NCBI GenBank assembly: GCA_041671545.1
Contig: JBAZBI010000002.1
Coordinates: 372,001-436,000 of the forward strand
Direction of reading: 5' to 3'
DNA: 64,000 nt
Source: UBA1563 sp041671545
Lineage (GTDB): Bacteria > Bacteroidota > Ignavibacteria > Ignavibacteriales > Ignavibacteriaceae
In this document: positions 60,039-64,000 of the stretch, piece by piece
How the letters are laid out: the number at the start of each line of letters is the position of its first letter
Numbering within the stretch: position 1 is the first letter of the stretch
Translations under genes and position numbers: made by a program
The notes under the pieces: model-generated
What the model was told of the DNA's origin: nothing
What the model saw: only the letters and a program-made list of their open reading frames with translations
Database searches by the model: none

Positions 60039-61024
60039 TTACATTACAAGACAGAGCGCGAGGTTCTTTTATCGGTCTAGCCGCTGGTGATGCACTTGGT
60101 ACTCCAACAGAAGGAAAATCGCCCGAAGAAATCTTTTCACGATGGGGAAGAGTGGTTGATTTTCTTACCGATGAGCAAGGTGGAAGTGATGATACTGAAT
60201 ATGCTCTCTTCAGCGCCAAATTACTCCTTGAGAAAAAAAGAGAGTTAACATCTGAAGATGTTGCTACCTCCTGGAGGAAGGATATTATTAAAGCAGAAAA
60301 TAGTTATAAAGGTGCCGGCTTCAGCGAGATGATTGCAATACACAATCTTATGAAAGGATTGCAGCCTCCACAATCAGGTCAGCATGCACATAGTTGGAGT
60401 GATGGTCTTGCTATGCGAGTCGCACCTTTCGGAATTGCTTCGGTAGGAGATCCCCAATTTGCTGCGCATCTCGCTTACATTGATGGTTGTGTAAGCCATT
60501 CAGGAGAAGGAATTTACAGCGGTCAGGCAGTAGCATCAGCAGTATCCATCGCAATGACCGGTGCACCAATTGATAAAATTATACAGGCGGCATTAGATGT
60601 TATTCCTACAGATTCATGGACATTCTCTGCAATAACTCGCGGAGTTGAAATCGGCAATGACTCAAAAGATGTTTGGTCTGCTTTAATGCCGCTCTATCGT
60701 TCAAAAGCGTGTCCCTACTATTATTGGACTGATGTGGCGCCGGAAGCCGTTGGACTTGCGTTCGGAATAATCACCGCCGCGAGAGGAAATTTTATCGATG
60801 CAGTGTGTGGAGCTGTGAACATCGGAAGAGATACTGATACCATTGCCGCTATTGCGGGATCGATATGTGGTGCGATGCAAGGTATTCAAGTAATTCCCGA
60901 AAAATGGATTAAGCGTGTTTCTATCTCACGCGGAACTTGTATAAATGCTGTAAAGGATTTAAATATTCTTGACGTGGCTGATGAACTATCAGTGCTTTCA
61001 CAATCGTGGAGTAACCATTTATGA
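60032..61024 (+). CDS. ADP-ribosylglycohydrolase family protein 1
   Basis: The 330-residue protein starts at GTG 60032 (GTG 60035 is equally possible) behind a strong GGGGAGG and inside the end of the binding-protein gene. It belongs to the DraG/ARH family (PF03747). Metal-site motifs are intact: GLAAGDALGTPTE near residue 16, GSDDTE with Ser52-Asp53-Asp54-Thr55-Glu56, and GRDTDT (Asp267, Asp269). SDGLAMRVAPFGI and VSHSGEGIYSGQAVA are typical of the family. Members cleave N- or O-glycosidic ADP-ribose bonds or, in some bacteria, other ribosides, using two divalent metals. It is expected in the cytoplasm, where it would act on the ABC-imported compound. It overlaps the next gene by four bases. 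Confidence 0.9.
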   Translation: MVITLQDRARGSFIGLAAGDALGTPTEGKSPEEIFSRWGRVVDFLTDEQGGSDDTEYALFSAKLLLEKKRELTSEDVATSWRKDIIKAENSYKGAGFSEMIAIHNLMKGLQPPQSGQHAHSWSDGLAMRVAPFGIASVGDPQFAAHLAYIDGCVSHSGEGIYSGQAVASAVSIAMTGAPIDKIIQAALDVIPTDSWTFSAITRGVEIGNDSKDVWSALMPLYRSKACPYYYWTDVAPEAVGLAFGIITAARGNFIDAVCGAVNIGRDTDTIAAIAGSICGAMQGIQVIPEKWIKRVSISRGTCINAVKDLNILDVADELSVLSQSWSNHL

Positions 61025-62073
61025 ATGATGTAAAACAACGAGCAAAGAATGCAATGATCGGGCTTGCCATTGGAGACTCAATAAGTTGGACGGCCATGTT
61101 CAATCGGAGTTTTCTGCTTCCTGAATGGACAAGACGTAAACGACGGGAAATCGAACTTGCCTCCGAATCAACGGATGTGATCACCCCACCGATGCCGTTC
61201 TCACTAAATCAGGATGCAACACATTTTGATATTTCTCCAACACATAATACTGAGTGGGCAGCATTTACAGCGGAAATAATATTAAGTAAAGGTGACGTTT
61301 TTTCCAAAGATCATTGGAATTCCAAATGGATTAAACTTGCTGAATCAAAAGATCCAGTACGGGGGAGTGTAGGTTTAAAAACAGCACTTCATAATTTGCA
61401 AAACGGAATTTTACCGCCTCAATGCGGAAAAGAAAATCCTCACTACTTTGATGATAGCGCTTTGTCTCGCGCTGTTCCGATCGGGGTATTTTGTTTTGGC
61501 AAACCGGATGATGCTATCCGTATTACAGAAATCGATGCCTCTATTACTAATTCCGAAGATGGTGTATGGGCTGCTCAGGCAATGGCAATTGCAATAAGTT
61601 TAGTTTGTGTTGGTGAAGATATTCTTGACGCTATTGAAATTGGTCGTCAAAGCCTTCCTGAATCTTCATGGACGAGACGATTAGTCGATGAAGCAATCAA
61701 GATAACGGAATATTCCGATTCAATTTTTTCTGTGCTTCCTGAACTTAATAACAAAATCGTTAATCGTGAATACAGCTACGGGAATATAGCTCCGGAAACA
61801 TTGGCGTTAACTTTCGCAATAGCAAAGTTGCACGGTAGTAATTTTGAGAATGCTGTGACAACCGCATCCAGCTTCGCTAAGAGTGGTGAAACTCTTCCGG
61901 CGATGGTTGGAGCTCTTGTTGGTGCATCGCAGTCAAATATAATTGCAAGCGAAACTTGGTTAAAGTCTATCGAGAAATTAAAAGGGATTTGTATCCCTTC
62001 CTTTTCCGGGAAAAATTATCTTGAACTAATCGAACGACTCTCAAATTTAGGGGAGAGGAGTGGAGTAAAATGA
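61021..62073 (+). CDS. ADP-ribosylglycohydrolase family protein 2, metal motifs lost
   Basis: This 350-residue paralogue keeps the fold (GLAIGDSISWTAM, DDSALSRAVPIGVFCFG, ITNSEDGVWAAQAMAIAI) but not the catalytic acids. The GSDDTE position reads PTHNTE (Thr74-His75-Asn76-Thr77-Glu78), and the C-terminal GRDTDT position reads AKSGET (Ser288, Glu290). GDALG is changed to GDSIS. Two-metal catalysis therefore looks impossible, and the gene is better seen as a pseudoenzyme, perhaps a subunit or regulator of its neighbours or a substrate-binding protein. The frame is undisturbed over 350 codons and both ends overlap neighbours by four bases, so it is under selection rather than decaying. Confidence 0.85.
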   Translation: MNDVKQRAKNAMIGLAIGDSISWTAMFNRSFLLPEWTRRKRREIELASESTDVITPPMPFSLNQDATHFDISPTHNTEWAAFTAEIILSKGDVFSKDHWNSKWIKLAESKDPVRGSVGLKTALHNLQNGILPPQCGKENPHYFDDSALSRAVPIGVFCFGKPDDAIRITEIDASITNSEDGVWAAQAMAIAISLVCVGEDILDAIEIGRQSLPESSWTRRLVDEAIKITEYSDSIFSVLPELNNKIVNREYSYGNIAPETLALTFAIAKLHGSNFENAVTTASSFAKSGETLPAMVGALVGASQSNIIASETWLKSIEKLKGICIPSFSGKNYLELIERLSNLGERSGVK

Positions 62074-63407
62074 AAATATCCTGGATTGATATTATCCAAC
62101 GTTTGAAATTTGAGTTCCAACAGTGCGAAGAAGAAGGACTTGATGTTAGTGAACTTCGGAATGAATGGAGTGAGACTGAAAAATTCAAACTGAGTGAAGA
62201 TGAATTACGAAAGAAGGCTGAAATATTTTATCGGATACTCGAAACAAACATTTCCGTCTCGCAAAATGAAAAAAATGAATCCTCTTCATTTGAAGGTTTT
62301 ATAAGTCACTCAAATCTCAAATCAGATACGGTACCTGATTTCGCTACATCCTTCATTGAGGATAAGATCCTTGGAGGTTGGCAGGGTCGAAGTGCAGGAT
62401 GTTTGCTCGGTAAGCCAATTGAAAAGATCCAACGAGCTGGAATAATCGAATTACTTTTATCCAATGGCACGTGGCCAATCTCCGATTATATTTCCGGCAA
62501 AGGAATTCCGGATTTTCTTCAAGTTAAATTTCCATGGAATAGACATGGTGGAAAAGAAAGTTTGAAAGAGAATATCATTTGCATGACAGAAGACGATGAT
62601 ATGAATTATCCGATGATTAATTTATCAGTTTATGAACAATATGGGGAAAACTTTTTAACTGAAAACGTTATTCAAACCTGGATGGAGATGATGCCGATAC
62701 TATCATCATTCACTGCTGAAAGAGTAGCCTATATCAATGCATTGAACGGTTTACTTCCTCCAAAAACTGCACTCCACAGAAATCCTTATCGTGAATGGAT
62801 TGGAGCTGAGATTCGCGCAGACATTTGGGGTTGGGTCTCTCCTGGTCAACCTTTGCGCGCCGCTGAGTATGCATGGCGTGATGCCCGGCTTAGTCATGTT
62901 TCCAATGGAATCTATGGAGAAGTATTTTTTGCTGTAGTGCTGTCATTATCTTTTAAATATGATGATATGGAAACTATTGTAAAAGAAGCTTTAACCTTTA
63001 TCCCATCTCAATCAAGATTTGCAGAAGCAATTAATTTTGTTCTTAATTTGCCGATTCAATATCAATCATGGGATGCTACAGTCAATTCTCTTTATGAAAG
63101 ATTTGGTAAGTATCACTGGGTACACACGATCAACAACGCTGCTCTTGTTGTTGCGGCACTCTTATCATCAAAGGGAGACTTTGAAACAGCGATCTGTAAT
63201 GTTGTTATGGGCGGATGGGATACCGATAGTAACGGCGCAACAACCGGCTCGATCTTGGGAACAATACTCGGCGCGGAAAAACTTCCACCAAAATGGATTT
63301 CTCCTTTAAATAATAAAATAAGAAGCAGTGTTAAAGGATTTGATAACTCTTTAATCACCGATCTTGCTAAACGAACGGCAATGATTTCAAACTATTCAAC
63401 CAAATAA
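62070..63407 (+). CDS. ADP-ribosylglycohydrolase family protein 3 (long subfamily)
   Basis: The 445-residue protein has an extra N-terminal helical region (about 1-100, EFQQCEEEGLDVSELRNEWSE) in front of the glycohydrolase domain. That domain starts at ILGGWQGRSAGCLLGKPIEKI, then has TEDDDMNYP with Asp175-Asp176-Asp177 as the metal site, and GGWDTDSNGATTGSILG with Asp384 and Asp386 as the second. The TEDDDxNYP wording marks a different subfamily from genes 1, 2 and 4, often found in carbohydrate or nucleoside clusters. It looks catalytically competent and probably acts on the same or a related riboside in the cytoplasm. It follows gene 2 with a four-base overlap. Confidence 0.88.
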   Translation: MKISWIDIIQRLKFEFQQCEEEGLDVSELRNEWSETEKFKLSEDELRKKAEIFYRILETNISVSQNEKNESSSFEGFISHSNLKSDTVPDFATSFIEDKILGGWQGRSAGCLLGKPIEKIQRAGIIELLLSNGTWPISDYISGKGIPDFLQVKFPWNRHGGKESLKENIICMTEDDDMNYPMINLSVYEQYGENFLTENVIQTWMEMMPILSSFTAERVAYINALNGLLPPKTALHRNPYREWIGAEIRADIWGWVSPGQPLRAAEYAWRDARLSHVSNGIYGEVFFAVVLSLSFKYDDMETIVKEALTFIPSQSRFAEAINFVLNLPIQYQSWDATVNSLYERFGKYHWVHTINNAALVVAALLSSKGDFETAICNVVMGGWDTDSNGATTGSILGTILGAEKLPPKWISPLNNKIRSSVKGFDNSLITDLAKRTAMISNYSTK

Positions 63408-63423
63408 TTGAAAGAACGATATT

Positions 63424-64000
63424 ATGATTACTAAAAATGAACTGATGAATGATTCAGAATTACTCAGAGACCGTGCATGCGCAAGTCTTGTTGGACATGC
63501 GATCGGTGATTCATTCGGAGATATTGCACGCTCACCGGATTATCATTTACAATACGGCATCACAATGGATTTTTCTGAAAAACCTGCGCCTGGAACCGAT
63601 GACACTGAATTTGCTTTACTGACCGCGAAGACACTCATCAAAGCAAAAGGGAATTTGACTGATGCAGATGTGCTTGAAGCCTGGAAAACACATGTCCTTC
63701 CTCTTTCAGAATTGAAGAGAGGAGGCGCAAGTGAAAGAGAAGCCGCTGCAAATATTCGTCGCAATGTTCTTCCTCCATTTTCCGGAATTTACAATTCGCA
63801 CCAAATGAGTGATGGGGCTGCAATGCGAATAACACCGATCGGGATTGCTTGCGCCGGTGATCCGGAGCGAGCTGCTGCTTTGGCAGAAGTCGATGCACGT
63901 ATAAGTCATTCACGCGATGGTCTGTGGAGCGCTCAAGCTGTTGCAGTTGCTGTGTCAGTTGCAATGGTAAACGCAACCGTAGATGAGATATTTAAGATGG
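63424..64000 (+). CDS. ADP-ribosylglycohydrolase family protein 4 (partial, runs off the window)
   Basis: The reading frame is open from ATG 63424 to the window end (192 codons). It shows GHAIGDSFGDIARSP, an intact metal motif GTDDTE (Thr58-Asp59-Asp60-Thr61-Glu62), SDGAAMRITPIGIACAGDPERAAALAEVDARISHSRDGLWSAQAVAVAVS, and ends inside the helical core, so the C-terminal DxD motif is not visible. It is closest to gene 1. The ribosome site is GAAAGAACG. It lies 16 bases after gene 3 in the same orientation, so at least four family members are consecutive. Confidence 0.88.
   Translation, partial: MITKNELMNDSELLRDRACASLVGHAIGDSFGDIARSPDYHLQYGITMDFSEKPAPGTDDTEFALLTAKTLIKAKGNLTDADVLEAWKTHVLPLSELKRGGASEREAAANIRRNVLPPFSGIYNSHQMSDGAAMRITPIGIACAGDPERAAALAEVDARISHSRDGLWSAQAVAVAVSVAMVNATVDEIFKM

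Noticed and set aside
1..64000. tRNA, rRNA, riboswitch or CRISPR elements
   Set aside because: Reading the intergenic gaps on both strands, I saw no cloverleaf, rRNA-like stretch, known riboswitch core or regular repeat-spacer pattern. A covariance-model search would settle this.

Overview
The window looks like a chromosomal segment of a Bacteroidota/Chlorobiota-type bacterium, most probably of the Ignavibacteria. This rests on at least twelve secreted proteins ending in a type IX secretion (T9SS) sorting domain with the LEQNYPNPFNP signature, a PorV/PorQ-family outer-membrane protein, a TonB-dependent receptor with an N-terminal carboxypeptidase-regulatory-like domain, a fused LpxC-FabZ gene, promoters resembling TAnnTTTG, and AT-rich DNA. 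I saw no rRNA, tRNA or CRISPR array. The assignment is an inference from gene content.

Layout. 1-13 kb is mostly housekeeping: a secreted AGE-family epimerase, a DMT-type membrane protein, valS, a RelE-type toxin-antitoxin pair, a SIMPL-domain protein, transketolase followed by a 50-residue Cys-rich protein, a CDGSH iron-sulfur protein operon, and fumC. 13-24 kb on the minus strand holds three tandem DUF3160 T9SS proteins and two tandem lipoproteins with a glycosidase-like propeller. 24-28 kb on the plus strand is lpxC-fabZ, lpxA, a lipoate ligase-like gene and a propeller protein. 28-38 kb on the minus strand is a tandem array of five T9SS proteins assembled from shuffled CBM/E-set-like modules. 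38.3-39.75 kb is an ISNCY-like insertion sequence.

39.8-64 kb is one plus-strand block that reads as a regulon or operon. It runs: a LacI-type regulator with its own promoter and two matching operators, a TonB receptor, a sorting-domain protein, a PorV/PorQ protein, ribokinase, an LVIVD-repeat protein, three NHL-repeat proteins (one truncated, one fused to an esterase), a class C beta-lactamase-like serine hydrolase, a carbohydrate ABC transporter (two permeases and a binding protein, no ATPase), and four consecutive ADP-ribosylglycohydrolase-family genes, the last cut by the window edge.

My main hypothesis is that this last block is a scavenging system for a ribose-containing compound. Outer-membrane uptake and extracellular ester cleavage would be followed by ABC import, hydrolysis of a ribosyl or ADP-ribosyl bond by the glycohydrolases, and phosphorylation of ribose by ribokinase. 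The second glycohydrolase has lost both metal-binding motifs and looks like a pseudoenzyme.

A second notable pattern is degenerate tandem repeats of period 7. They occur between genes (with period-8 relatives) and also inside the coding sequence of T9SS sorting domains, always in the same two loops, where three heptads add seven codons without shifting the frame.
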